Part shown: piece by piece, positions 9,205-18,047 of the stretch
How positions within the stretch are numbered: the stretch's first letter is position 1
How the letters are laid out: the number at the start of each line of letters is the position of its first letter
NCBI GenBank assembly: GCA_036493895.1
Contig: DASXOZ010000019.1
Coordinates: 93,151-157,150, forward strand
Origin: Candidatus Binatia bacterium
GTDB lineage: Bacteria > Desulfobacterota > Binatia > UBA1149 > CAITLU01
Length of the DNA: 64,000 nt
Direction of reading: 5' to 3'
Notes under the pieces: model-generated
Seen by the model: only the letters and a program-made list of their open reading frames with translations
Told to the model about the DNA's origin: nothing
Databases searched by the model: none
Made by a program: the position numbers and the translations under genes

Positions 9205-11607
9205 TCAGGAAGGCAGCGAGGCCGGCCCCCGCATCCGCATCGCCAGCGTCATCGAGCCGAGCGCGACCGCGTACGCGAGCACGCCCGTCAGGAATGCCGC
9301 GGTAAAGCCGATCTTGCTGCCGATGAAAATTGCGACCACCGAGGCCACGACCGACATCGCGCCGTTGAGACCCCACGCCCACGGCACCAGCTCTTCACCG
9401 CACGTGCGCAGCAGCGTGATACCTAGCGGATAGGCCATCCCGAGCAGCAGCCCGATCGGCGCGAGCAGCAGCACGGTGACCAGGATGCGAACGGCGATCG
9501 GATCGCCGAGCAGGAAATGGATCACCGACGGAAGTGCGACGATGTAGACGCTCGAAATCACGAGAATCCCGGTCAGGACCCGCGTCAGCGTGCCGAGCAC
9601 GTTGTCTCCGGCCAGACGTTCCGACAGCAGGCTGCCGTTGCCGGAGAAGAACAGCAGCGCGAACAGCACGACCGCCAGTGCATAGACCGGCGCTCCCAGC
9701 AACAGCATGAGCTTCTGCAGCAGCGGGATCTCGATCATCAGGAAGCCGTAACCGAGGCACGCGAAGTACAGCAGCAGCGGAGCCGCCACGCCTGCAGGCA
9801 CCCGGTGCGCCGGTCCTCGCCGGAACAGCAGCAGCGGAATCGAGAAGAACAGCACCGCCAGCACCGTCACCGTGCCCATCAGCATGTACATGAGCGCCAG
9901 CGCGTCGTTCCACATCGTCAGGAAGTGGAATGGATCGTCCATGCCCGTCGGGAGGAGGCCGCGCAGGAAGTTGAAGAAGAACGGTCGGTCGTCGGTCGGC
10001 GGATCGATGAAGAACTGGTAGTGCGACATGAACGTGCGCCAGTCGGGACTGCTGATGACGCGCGCGACCTCCAGGTGCCCCGGCTGCTCGCCCGGCATCC
10101 ACATGATCTGCGCGTTGAGGTAACCGGCCCGCTCCTTGAGCTTGGCGAGCTCCTCCTTCGTGAACGGAGACTTGTTGACGAGCATCGTCGTGTTGAGGTC
10201 CTGCTTGAGGACGACGATGTGGCTCGCGAAGTCCTGGACGCCCCGGCCTTCCCACGCGGCGCGCGCCATCGCGACGATGCGCAGCACCTCGACGGGGTAC
10301 TGCGCGACCATGTAGCGCGTGACGCTGAGGATGCCGTTGTCCGTGAGGTGATCGTAGTACTCCTGGAATCCCTCGGTGGTGTAGAGGTAGTTCTCGCTGA
10401 ACACGAAGCCGCCGGCGGCGTTGAGCGAGAACGTGTCGATGAGGCTGAGCTGCAGGATGTCGAACTTGTCGTCGAGGCCGGACAGGCGGCTGCGCGCCTC
10501 GTCGATGATCACGTGGACGCCGGGGTGCGTATACGGATGCCCCGCATAGTCCGCGTAAAGGTCCTCGACGGTGTGGCGCATCGACTGGTTGATCTCGAGA
10601 CCGGTGATCGACGGCTGCCCGTAGGCGACCGCCGCGAGAAGGTCGCGGCCGCCGCCGGTGCCGATCACGAGCACCTTGGCGTGGGGGCGGATCTCGTGGG
10701 CCACGTACAGGACACTGTCGCGCAGCCACTGGATCGATGCAGGATCGCCGTTCCAGCCCATCATCGGCGTCCATGCGGCGCCATCGATGTCGAGCATTTT
10801 CGTCGGGGGGTACGGCCCGTCCTGGTAGGACTGGTACGGCGAGCGCATCGGCAGGATCTGCGCCGCGTTGCGGTCCTCGGCGAACGCGGAGACGCGCGAG
10901 AACGAATTCCAGGTCGTCTTCTCGCTGTACGTGTCCGTCCTCTGCTTGATGTAGCGCATCTCGTACAGGTCGTTGGTGAACGACAGCACGAGCAGCACGC
11001 CGACGACTGCCGCCGAAGTGGCGGCGAGCGCCTGGCGGTGCGCCGATCCGAACGCGATGAACAGCGCTGTCACACTCGCCACGGCGGCGATCACGACGGC
11101 AACCTGGGGCGCCGGCAGCAGGCCCAGCGCGGTGACGACGCCGAGGCAGCCGAGGCTCGCCCCGACGAGATCGGCGTAATAGATGCTGGCGATGCTCGAG
11201 GAGAAGTGCGTCATCAGCAGCGAAATGCAGATGCCTCCGAGGAAGAACGGTACCGTCAGGACCACGTAGGCGAGGCCGAGCGACGAGAGTCCCGCGAGCG
11301 ACAGCGACTGCACGACGTGGATGTGCAGGAATGCGAGCACCGACAGCGCCGCCGTCAGGCCGAACAACGACAGGAAGGTCGTGACCTGCTCGTCGACGCG
11401 TTCGGCCGGAAAATGTCGCGGGAGCAGGTAGACCACCAGGCCGGAGAGGCCGAGCCCGAACATCGCCAGCGAGATCGCGACGAACGCGTAATGGCTGAAC
11501 AGCGCTACCGTCAGCATGCGCGCGACGGTGATCTCGAGCATCAGCAGCGACAGGCTCGCGAAGAAGACCGCGAGATAGTGGCGGCGCTGGGGCAGCGGAT
11601 GGCTCAT
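9205..11607 (-). CDS. Membrane-embedded spermidine-synthase-like protein, second type
   Basis: This ~800-residue protein has an N-terminal membrane block of about six or seven helices, a central spermidine-synthase/methyltransferase-like domain, and a C-terminal membrane block of about six helices. The central domain shows VLVIGTGGGRDLLAAV (cofactor loop), GLEINQSM (motif II with the acidic ribose-binding residue) and an acidic IDEARSRL segment. It differs in layout from the protein at 810, whose soluble domain is C-terminal. ATG at 11607 is preceded by a good ribosome binding site (AGGAGACGTC); an upstream in-frame extension of 18 arginine-rich residues is unlikely to be used. Reaction and substrate are unknown; the family name does not prove polyamine synthesis. 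Confidence 0.75.
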   Translation of the reverse strand: MSHPLPQRRHYLAVFFASLSLLMLEITVARMLTVALFSHYAFVAISLAMFGLGLSGLVVYLLPRHFPAERVDEQVTTFLSLFGLTAALSVLAFLHIHVVQSLSLAGLSSLGLAYVVLTVPFFLGGICISLLMTHFSSSIASIYYADLVGASLGCLGVVTALGLLPAPQVAVVIAAVASVTALFIAFGSAHRQALAATSAAVVGVLLVLSFTNDLYEMRYIKQRTDTYSEKTTWNSFSRVSAFAEDRNAAQILPMRSPYQSYQDGPYPPTKMLDIDGAAWTPMMGWNGDPASIQWLRDSVLYVAHEIRPHAKVLVIGTGGGRDLLAAVAYGQPSITGLEINQSMRHTVEDLYADYAGHPYTHPGVHVIIDEARSRLSGLDDKFDILQLSLIDTFSLNAAGGFVFSENYLYTTEGFQEYYDHLTDNGILSVTRYMVAQYPVEVLRIVAMARAAWEGRGVQDFASHIVVLKQDLNTTMLVNKSPFTKEELAKLKERAGYLNAQIMWMPGEQPGHLEVARVISSPDWRTFMSHYQFFIDPPTDDRPFFFNFLRGLLPTGMDDPFHFLTMWNDALALMYMLMGTVTVLAVLFFSIPLLLFRRGPAHRVPAGVAAPLLLYFACLGYGFLMIEIPLLQKLMLLLGAPVYALAVVLFALLFFSGNGSLLSERLAGDNVLGTLTRVLTGILVISSVYIVALPSVIHFLLGDPIAVRILVTVLLLAPIGLLLGMAYPLGITLLRTCGEELVPWAWGLNGAMSVVASVVAIFIGSKIGFTAAFLTGVLAYAVALGSMTLAMRMRGPASLPS

Positions 11608-11700
11608 GACGTCTCCTGCATGATGGGGTGATTCCTGGACAGCGCGCCGACGGCGCCGCACCTCCCGGTGCCTTGCGCCTCGTGCTCACGGCCCCGTTGT

Positions 11701-13230
11701 TCAGCTTCCGGCGCGCGCTCCGCCGGCCCCGGCAGCCGTCTCGACCAGGCCGCGAAACGCCGGAAGATCTTTCAGCTTGTCCGCGATGAGCCGCGAGATC
11801 ACCTGGTGACCGTCGCGATTGGGATGCGCCCGCTCGACCATGAACAACGACTGCCCGAACACCTCCACCGGCCCGATGCGGCTTCCCGGCATCTTCAATA
11901 CCCGATCGCCGAGCGTCGAAGCAAGCGGCGGGATCGCGGCGAACTCGTCCACCGAGCCCTGGTGGTACTTGTACTCGATCGCGGAGAACTCGGCCGGAAC
12001 CTGCACCGTCGTCGAGAACACTCCGTCCCCGGCTCGCTCGTCGCCGTGCGTGCCGTCGTCGAACAGCGCCTCGGCAAAGCGGAAGTCCGGGCGGAAGTAC
12101 CCCACTCCGTCGACGCGGTATTCCTGCTTCGGATCTGGCACCTGGACGCGAAGCACCACGCTGCGGTCCTCCTTCGGGCCCTGCGGCGGGCTCGCGCGCG
12201 AAAGACCGAGGCGGTCGGCGCGCGCGTTCTCGTCGTCCTCTCGCAGGCGGGTCACCTGATCGACGAGATCCACGAACGGCACGTGGTCGGCTTCGACGCC
12301 GCTTCGCACGCCGCCAATAGCGGGCGTCTGGACGAAATCGGTGTTGGCAACGAGGAGATCCACGCGTTTGGCCTTCGCGAGCGCGTAGACCTCGTGCACC
12401 GCCGAGGCGATCTGCTCGACGGAGACGCGGCGGCAGGAGCCAGTGCGCACGATCTGCTCGCGGCAGCCGGCGCTCGGCTGGTCGATCGGCCGCTCGGGGA
12501 ACAGTCGCGAGATCGCACGATACAGGTTGGTCTCGGCGGCGAAGCCTGAGACGCGCTGCGCAAACCGTGTTGCCGGGCTGGCCAGCCTGAGGAATCGCTC
12601 ATCATCGGTCACCCTCGACGGGAAAAGCTGGTCGTTGGTGCCGTGCCCGATCACGACCACGTCCGGCTTCAGGCGTTCAATATCGAGGTCGAGAAAGCGC
12701 AGGCCCTGCAGCCACGACCAGCCGGGGACGCCGGCGTTGATGATCTCGAAACGCTGCTGGGGATAACGCGACTGGAGAAGGCGGCGAAGCTGCTCCGGGT
12801 AGGTGTCACCCTGGTCGACGCTGAATCCGAACGTGATCGAATCGCCGACGCACAGGACGCGCAGAACCTTGGTGCCGGCGGGCGTCGCCGTTCTTTCCGG
12901 ACCGCGAAAGCCTTCCGAATTGTTCTCGATCGTCCACTGGTCGTCGCGACCGAACGCTCGCGGATTGACCGGCTGGGTGCGCGTGGTCGACGGCTGGTTG
13001 CGCCACAGCAGGTCGACGTCGCGCACCAGGGGCGCCGGATTCACCTCGATGTATGTGACGGTGCGCGAGACGGAATCGCCGGGAATCTCCCTGGCGACGA
13101 TCGGAGGAGCGAACAGCCCGGCGACGATCTCGACGACGCCGAGAAGTACGACGGTGAACAGGACGCTGCCGGTGAGCTTCAGCGCGAACAGGGCCGACGG
13201 GGAAAGACCGGGCCGGGCAGTACCGCTCAT
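11701..13230 (-). CDS. SGNH/GDSL hydrolase with N-terminal membrane anchor (cassette copy 1)
   Basis: This 509-residue protein has one hydrophobic segment (about 13-40) and then an extracytoplasmic SGNH hydrolase fold. Block I is VGDSITFGF with nucleophile Ser131, block II is INAGVPGWSW with its oxyanion glycines, block III is GHGTNDQ with Asn199, and block V is ERAHPNRDGHQ, where Glu replaces the usual Asp two residues before the paired Ala-His. An insert contains FDDGTHGDERAGDGVF, an Asp/Gly-rich calcium-loop-like motif known from surface-domain proteins. Such enzymes commonly remove or transfer acyl groups on surface glycans. A diverged paralogue lies at 16500-18047. ATG at 13230 is used. 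Confidence 0.8.
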   Translation of the reverse strand: MSGTARPGLSPSALFALKLTGSVLFTVVLLGVVEIVAGLFAPPIVAREIPGDSVSRTVTYIEVNPAPLVRDVDLLWRNQPSTTRTQPVNPRAFGRDDQWTIENNSEGFRGPERTATPAGTKVLRVLCVGDSITFGFSVDQGDTYPEQLRRLLQSRYPQQRFEIINAGVPGWSWLQGLRFLDLDIERLKPDVVVIGHGTNDQLFPSRVTDDERFLRLASPATRFAQRVSGFAAETNLYRAISRLFPERPIDQPSAGCREQIVRTGSCRRVSVEQIASAVHEVYALAKAKRVDLLVANTDFVQTPAIGGVRSGVEADHVPFVDLVDQVTRLREDDENARADRLGLSRASPPQGPKEDRSVVLRVQVPDPKQEYRVDGVGYFRPDFRFAEALFDDGTHGDERAGDGVFSTTVQVPAEFSAIEYKYHQGSVDEFAAIPPLASTLGDRVLKMPGSRIGPVEVFGQSLFMVERAHPNRDGHQVISRLIADKLKDLPAFRGLVETAAGAGGARAGS

Positions 13231-13718
13231 CGCCTGCGGTCCTTCGCTTGGGGCAGCCGACGCGGCGCGATGGGAGGAATGCGCGTCGTCACCTCGTCCA
13301 TGCGCGCATGCCGTGTTCCGGGACGCCGAATCCGACCATGTTCCGGCCGTGGTCCGCGTGCAGGATCATCAGCGAGCGGTCTCACCATCGTTGCGTATAT
13401 CGGATGGGCGAAGTGAGGGGAACCATTCTGGATTTCGCGGATCCGAGACGATTCGTCTCTGACCGGTCGAAACGCGCGACGCGGATGAACCTGGTCATTC
13501 TCGAGAACCTGAACGCTTCGGTCGAGATGGTCATTCGCGACCGAAACGCTGGGGTGCATGGCGATCATCGAGCGGTGAGCAAATACGGCGGTGTTCGAGG
13601 CATTCAAGAAGTTCCGGACAGTCCCATTCCCGAGGTCCCATCGTCTCGGCGATCCGCGATTGATAATGATGGGGCTCTGCGTTAACGTTACGCTTCCCCG
13701 ACGGTCTGTCATCTTATC
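13231..13718. other. 488-bp intergenic region between divergent cassette genes
   Basis: No open frame here has protein-like composition or a known motif. The region separates the minus-strand SGNH hydrolase from the plus-strand sulfatase-like gene, so it should hold both promoters, but I cannot pick one with confidence. Two small inverted repeats are visible: GAGACG-ATT-CGTCTC at 13445-13459, and TTCGGTCG (13517-13524) with CGACCGAA (13538-13545). The base composition is visibly less G+C-rich than the surrounding genes, and this continues into the next gene. Confidence 0.5.
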
Positions 13719-15251
13719 ATGGAAAGTTCGTCGAATCCGGTGCGGCTTCGAAGTTGGCCGGCAGTTTGTCTCTTTTTGATGCTTGCCGCCGTGGCGTGTG
13801 GCCCGCCGGGATCGCCTCCGACGCAGCAGCATTCAGTCGTTCTGATCACGATCGATACGCTCCGACCGGATCGCCTCGCTTGCTACGGCCATCCTGCCAA
13901 TAACACGCCGAACATCGACCGTCTTGCCGCCGAGGGCGCGCTTTTCGAACATGCGTATTGCGATATGCCATGGACTACGGGGTCCATGGCGTCTGTCATG
14001 ACGGGGCACTACAGTGCTTACCACGGGCTGCGAGATCCGCGCTCAAAGCTCGATCCCGCCGTCAGCACCCTCGCCCAGATTGTGCACGATCACGGGATGC
14101 AGACGGGAGCAGTCGTCGGGTCCTTCCCTCTCGATTCAGTGTACGGACTGAACAAAGGGTTCGAGACCTACGATGACAAGTTCTCGATGCCTGAGCTCGT
14201 CGACCCGAACGCGCCGGTGAATCCGGTAACCGAATCGTATCCTCAGAACTGGGATGAACAGACAAAGTTCGTCCAGAAAAAGGAAGAGAACGACTGGTAC
14301 CGACCTGACGCCGACGTCACTGCTGCCGCAATCCAATGGCTGAACAATACCCGCGATGGGCGCCCTTTTTTCCTCTGGGTCCACTACTTCGGTCCGCACG
14401 AGAAATATGACCGTACACGCAGCACCTTCCCTCAGGAGCGCGAGGTAGTAGTCGCATACGATGGCGCCGTGCAACAGACCGATCGAGCCGTAGGCCGGCT
14501 GATTGATCACCTGCGCGAGACAGGACTGCTCGACAAGACAATGGTAATCCTGCACGCCGATCACGGGCAGAACCTGGGCGAATCGGGGTATGTCGGGCAC
14601 ACCCTTCGGCTCGATGAAGTGGCAGTCCACATTCCGATGATCGTACGTTATCCCGGGACGATGGGAGCTGGCGTGAAGCGGGTGGATATCGCGAAGAACG
14701 TAGACATTCTTCCTACCGTGCTGGCCCTCGAGAATATCCCCGCCGAGGCAGGACCTGGCAGATCATTGCTGCCCGTGGGAGGGGATCTGGACGGCAACCG
14801 GGTCCCGAAAGATCTCCAGGTAGCGTATTTTGAAACCTACCTGCCACTCTACTTCTTTTGGCCTCAGACGACGCCGGAGACAGGCGCGTTGCTTGGGCCG
14901 ATGATCAGTCGCGGTGTTCGAACGCCGAATTGGAAACTGACAACAAACGAATTCCGTGGCTCCTGCTCATGGGGACATGCTCCCGCGCGCGACGGGAACG
15001 GCACCTGGGTTTTGAGTGAGCCGCGGACCCTGACTGCCGAGCGCTGTGCTGAGCTTGGAGCGAAAAACCTTTTTCGTGTCGCCGGGGACAATGGAGGCAC
15101 GATCGAGCCGCTCAGCGTCCCAGATCCCGCCGTTGTCTCCGTACTTGAACAGCAGATCCACGCTCACGACTCGGCGGAGCCGGCGGGCGAAAAATTCAAC
15201 CTGACGCCGACGCAGGAAGAAAAACTGAAGAGCCTCGGATACCTGAAGTGA
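13719..15251 (+). CDS. Sulfatase-like (alkaline phosphatase superfamily) lipoprotein with Thr nucleophile (cassette copy 1)
   Basis: This 510-residue predicted lipoprotein has a lipobox at Cys27 (AAVAC) and a sulfatase/phosphatase-superfamily fold. Metal-binding ITIDTLRPD places Asp46, and HADHGQNLGE places Asp281 and His282. At the position of the formylglycine motif C/S-x-P-x-R the sequence reads WTTGSMASVMTG, giving Thr86 as predicted nucleophile, as in phosphoethanolamine and phosphoglycerol transferases. True sulfatase activity is therefore doubtful; a phosphohydrolase or phosphotransferase is more likely. It ends in EEKLKSLGYLK, a tail shared with the other family members here. Its G+C and codon use look lower than those of its neighbours, suggesting a different history. 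No clear ribosome binding site precedes ATG 13719; GTG 13740 is an alternative. Confidence 0.8.
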   Translation: MESSSNPVRLRSWPAVCLFLMLAAVACGPPGSPPTQQHSVVLITIDTLRPDRLACYGHPANNTPNIDRLAAEGALFEHAYCDMPWTTGSMASVMTGHYSAYHGLRDPRSKLDPAVSTLAQIVHDHGMQTGAVVGSFPLDSVYGLNKGFETYDDKFSMPELVDPNAPVNPVTESYPQNWDEQTKFVQKKEENDWYRPDADVTAAAIQWLNNTRDGRPFFLWVHYFGPHEKYDRTRSTFPQEREVVVAYDGAVQQTDRAVGRLIDHLRETGLLDKTMVILHADHGQNLGESGYVGHTLRLDEVAVHIPMIVRYPGTMGAGVKRVDIAKNVDILPTVLALENIPAEAGPGRSLLPVGGDLDGNRVPKDLQVAYFETYLPLYFFWPQTTPETGALLGPMISRGVRTPNWKLTTNEFRGSCSWGHAPARDGNGTWVLSEPRTLTAERCAELGAKNLFRVAGDNGGTIEPLSVPDPAVVSVLEQQIHAHDSAEPAGEKFNLTPTQEEKLKSLGYLK

Positions 15252-15307
15252 ACAGTGGCTATCCGAGGAACACGCGCAACGGGCCGGCCTTGAAAACTCC
15301 CGATCCG

Positions 15308-15763
15308 TCAGTCGCAGAGAAAGAACGAAAGCCCCGCCTCCAGCACCGTGTTCTCTCCGGTTCGCAGGTACCAGTAGCCGGTGGGCGAGAGCGGAACACC
15401 CTGTAGCGAAGCGCCGCAGTTGGCGACGACCCCGGGCGGCGAGATCAGGCAAAGGGAGACGGGCGCGTTGTTGTAGTCGGGCACCGTCACGGTCCAGTGG
15501 TCCGCCTCGGTATCGCCGACCACGTGCACGAGCTCGAGCGGGCCACGCATCGGCCGCACCGCCGAGATCGCCAGCTCGACGTGCTCCTGGGCAAGGTTCA
15601 CCATCCTGGCGGACTTCCAGTCCACGCGGCTCGAGAAGTTGTTCTCGCGGTTGAGCGACAGCGCGTCATAGCGCTGGCAGGGCTGCGGCGCCGGCGGCGC
15701 GCACGTTGCCACGGCGAGCGCGCACGAAAGCGCGACGAAGGCGCGGATGCTTGCTGCGTTCAC
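15308..15763 (-). CDS. Family B small lipoprotein, copy 1 (unknown function)
   Basis: This 151-residue predicted lipoprotein starts at GTG 15763, which overlaps the stop of the upstream family A gene in the tetranucleotide GTGA. After a hydrophobic leader the lipobox is VATC at Cys21. The body looks like a small beta-sandwich: alternating hydrophobic strands, a central HWTVTVPDY and a C-terminal VLEAGLSFFLC. Cysteines at 29, 105, 116 and 150 likely form two disulfides. The protein at 20246-20701 has the same length, the same last three cysteine positions and the same ending pattern, so the two are homologues. I know no named family. Choosing the GTG start makes the two copies equal in length, which supports it. 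Confidence 0.7.
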   Translation of the reverse strand: MNAASIRAFVALSCALAVATCAPPAPQPCQRYDALSLNRENNFSSRVDWKSARMVNLAQEHVELAISAVRPMRGPLELVHVVGDTEADHWTVTVPDYNNAPVSLCLISPPGVVANCGASLQGVPLSPTGYWYLRTGENTVLEAGLSFFLCD

Positions 15764-16407
15764 GGACAGGCATCCATGCGGACGAGCACATCCGGTGTAT
15801 CGTCGCCGGTGGTCACGATGCGAATCCCGTCGCCGCTGACGACCAGGCATGCGATTTCGGCATCGAAGGCCGAGCCGTCGGTGAGCTGGGTGTGGAACTT
15901 CGCGCGGCGGCCGGACCAGAACGCGACCTGCAACACACCGGGCGTGCGCCAGTAGCCACCCTCGATGCGCTCGGGAAGCTCGATGCCGAGCTTGAGATCA
16001 TGTCCACCCGCCTGCAGTTCAAACTGCGCCGTTCGCGAATCGTCGGGCACGGCCATCTCGACCGAGCCGCTGGCCGTATCGAATCTGGAAAGACGCAGCG
16101 GGGGCAGGTGGCCCAGGTAATCGCCCACTTCAGCGTTCTGCTTCTGGAAACCCTGCGGCGCCGAGGTCGCGAACACCGAGTGCAGGTCGCGCAGGATCGG
16201 TGCGCCTTCCCCGCGCAGCGTCTGGTCGATCGACAGGTTGTTGAGGAACGCCGCCACGGCGTAGCGTCCTCCGGCGGCACACGCGCTGATCATCGGGCGC
16301 TCCGGGTCCGGCTGGGGGCAAACCGGAACCTGCCCGGGCGCCGCAGCGGGCCACGCAGCGATCGTCAGCACCGTCGCTGCGACGAGGCGCAGTTTCACCC
16401 GCTGCAT
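15760..16407 (-). CDS. Family A secreted protein, copy 1 (unknown function)
   Basis: This 215-residue protein has a signal peptide (hydrophobic segment about 7-20, likely cleavage near APG-Q) and no membrane helix after it. Four cysteines at 30, 43, 187 and 214 have spacings of 13 and 27 that are identical in the paralogue at 19569-20249. Shared blocks include LPPLR followed by a Phe/Asp turn, GGYWR and VLQVAFW. It is translated just before family B with a 4-nt overlap, so the products probably work as a pair outside the cytoplasm. I recognise no catalytic motif or database family; a beta-rich adaptor or binding protein is a guess. An ATG upstream at 16455 would add 16 unlikely residues. Confidence 0.7.
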   Translation of the reverse strand: MQRVKLRLVAATVLTIAAWPAAAPGQVPVCPQPDPERPMISACAAGGRYAVAAFLNNLSIDQTLRGEGAPILRDLHSVFATSAPQGFQKQNAEVGDYLGHLPPLRLSRFDTASGSVEMAVPDDSRTAQFELQAGGHDLKLGIELPERIEGGYWRTPGVLQVAFWSGRRAKFHTQLTDGSAFDAEIACLVVSGDGIRIVTTGDDTPDVLVRMDACP

Positions 16408-16499
16408 CGCGTTGTAGTAGCAGCGCGGTCGGGCCGAGCCAAACCTTGCAGGCACCGGCGATCCGTGGTTCGACTAGGTGACCTTTCCCGCAAGGCTTC

Positions 16500-18047
16500 A
16501 TGAAGCGACCTTCGCCGACCGGATCCTCGCGCCCCTTACAGGTATTCGTCCTTCTCGCGTGCATCGTCGCGGTGCCTGTCGCGCTCGAATTGGTCGCAAG
16601 GCTGCTGCAATGGCAGCAGCAACGCCCGTCGCTCGATGCATTCGCCGTGCCCGATGCTTTCGTGCGCGACCGGGCTCCTGGTTCCGGCTTCGCAATGCCT
16701 GTCGATGCCTCGGTAGTTCCGGATGAGGACCTGCTGTGGCGCAACCGGCCGTCGATCAAGCGCACCGAGCCGGTCGTGCCGTTCTCCGCGGCAGTCACCG
16801 GGCAGTGGACGCTGCGGCTGGACTCGAGAGGCCTGCGCGGCGACGAAGTGTCCGCGACGCCGGCCGCCGGTGTCTTCCGCATCCTTTGCCTCGGCGACTC
16901 GGTGACGCAGGGATTCAACGTCGATCAGGGAAGCGACTGGCCCGCGCTGCTTTCGCGGATGCTCGCGACGCGCTACCCGTCGCTGCACTTCGAGGTGCTC
17001 AACGCGGCCGTGCCGCAGTGGTCGTGGGTACAGGGCGCCAGGTTCCTTTTTCGCGACGGCTTTCGACTGCAACCGGCGCTGGTCATTTCTGCCTTCGGCA
17101 CTTCCGACCAGCTCGAGCCCGTAGCGGTCAGCGACAGCGAGCAGATGTGGCTTTCGGAAAACCTGCGCGACGAGCCGCGCGGCACGTTCTCGGCGCTGCT
17201 CGCAAGTAGTCGTGCCGCGCGCCTGCTGGCGCCCGAGGCACGGTCGCATTCCGGGTCACGCGGCCCGAGCCCCGGTTGCCTGCTCCAGCAGGCTTCGGGC
17301 ACGGACTGCCATCGCGTCTCCCCGCCGGAAATCGCTGCGACGGTGCATCGCATCGGCGAAACGGCCCGCGCCGCTGCCGTGGATTCGCTGTTCGTGAATC
17401 TGGACTTCGCCGCGACGCCGGCAGCGGCGGCGCTTCGCAGCGCCACGCTGCGCGACGGCTTCGCATTCGTCGATGCCGTCGAGGCAATTCGCGCCGAATG
17501 GCTGCGTGCCGACATCAGGCGCTCCCACCGCCTCGGGCTCCTCTACGCGCACGTACCGATCGTCCCATTTGGCCGGCCCGAGTTCCCCGCTCCGCAAGGC
17601 CGTGGCCCATTGATCCGTTTTCGCACTCAGCTCGCGATCGGCAGCAGTGAGGTGCACGTCAAGGGCGAAGGTGAAATCGGCAGTGGGTTCCGCTTCGACG
17701 CGCCGATGCACGACGACGGCGACGACGGCGACGAACGCGCCGCCGACGGCGTGTTCACGGCCGCAGTCGAAACTCCACCGTCGACATCCTCGCTGCACTA
17801 CATGTTCTACGCCGGCGGCCGTCCGGAATTCGCAGTTCCTACGCAGTTGGCGGCGAGCAACGCCGAGCGCGTGCTACGCTTCAATCGCGACTCCGATGCC
17901 GCCGTGCAGCCGTTCGGCGAGCGTTATCTCATGAGCGACGCGCTGCATCCGGACGCGGCAGGACAGCAGAAAATTGCCGAGGCCGTATTCGCACAGGTTC
18001 TCCAGGCTCCGTCGCTTCAGCGAGCGGCGGCCGCGGCACGTCCGTGA
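16500..18047 (+). CDS. SGNH/GDSL-like protein with membrane anchor, altered oxyanion residues (cassette copy 2)
   Basis: This 515-residue paralogue of the protein at 11701-13230 shares an N-terminal anchor (about 14-37), LLWRNRPS against LLWRNQPS, and the Asp/Gly-rich insert HDDGDDGDERAADGVF. Block I LGDSVTQGF keeps nucleophile Ser134 and block V keeps Asp and His in SDALHPD. However, block II reads NAAVPQW, losing both glycines, and block III reads FGTSDQ, with Ser202 replacing the oxyanion Asn. Catalysis may be weakened or changed, or the protein may have become a binding partner. It overlaps the next gene by 4 nt (GTGA), making a coupled pair. Confidence 0.78.
   Translation: MKRPSPTGSSRPLQVFVLLACIVAVPVALELVARLLQWQQQRPSLDAFAVPDAFVRDRAPGSGFAMPVDASVVPDEDLLWRNRPSIKRTEPVVPFSAAVTGQWTLRLDSRGLRGDEVSATPAAGVFRILCLGDSVTQGFNVDQGSDWPALLSRMLATRYPSLHFEVLNAAVPQWSWVQGARFLFRDGFRLQPALVISAFGTSDQLEPVAVSDSEQMWLSENLRDEPRGTFSALLASSRAARLLAPEARSHSGSRGPSPGCLLQQASGTDCHRVSPPEIAATVHRIGETARAAAVDSLFVNLDFAATPAAAALRSATLRDGFAFVDAVEAIRAEWLRADIRRSHRLGLLYAHVPIVPFGRPEFPAPQGRGPLIRFRTQLAIGSSEVHVKGEGEIGSGFRFDAPMHDDGDDGDERAADGVFTAAVETPPSTSSLHYMFYAGGRPEFAVPTQLAASNAERVLRFNRDSDAAVQPFGERYLMSDALHPDAAGQQKIAEAVFAQVLQAPSLQRAAAAARP

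Noticed and set aside
8837..9433. Small open frames around 8.8-9.4 kb
   Set aside because: They overlap the ends of two real genes and have Arg/Ser-rich composition without a start context.
9517..11631. Plus-strand open frame of about 700 codons
   Set aside because: Complement of the spermidine-synthase-like gene; dominated by Arg, Gln, Glu and His, with no hydrophobic core.
13227..13832. Minus-strand open frame in the 13.2-13.8 kb gap
   Set aside because: Arg/His-rich start, no homology pattern, and it overlaps the leader of the sulfatase-like gene on the other strand.
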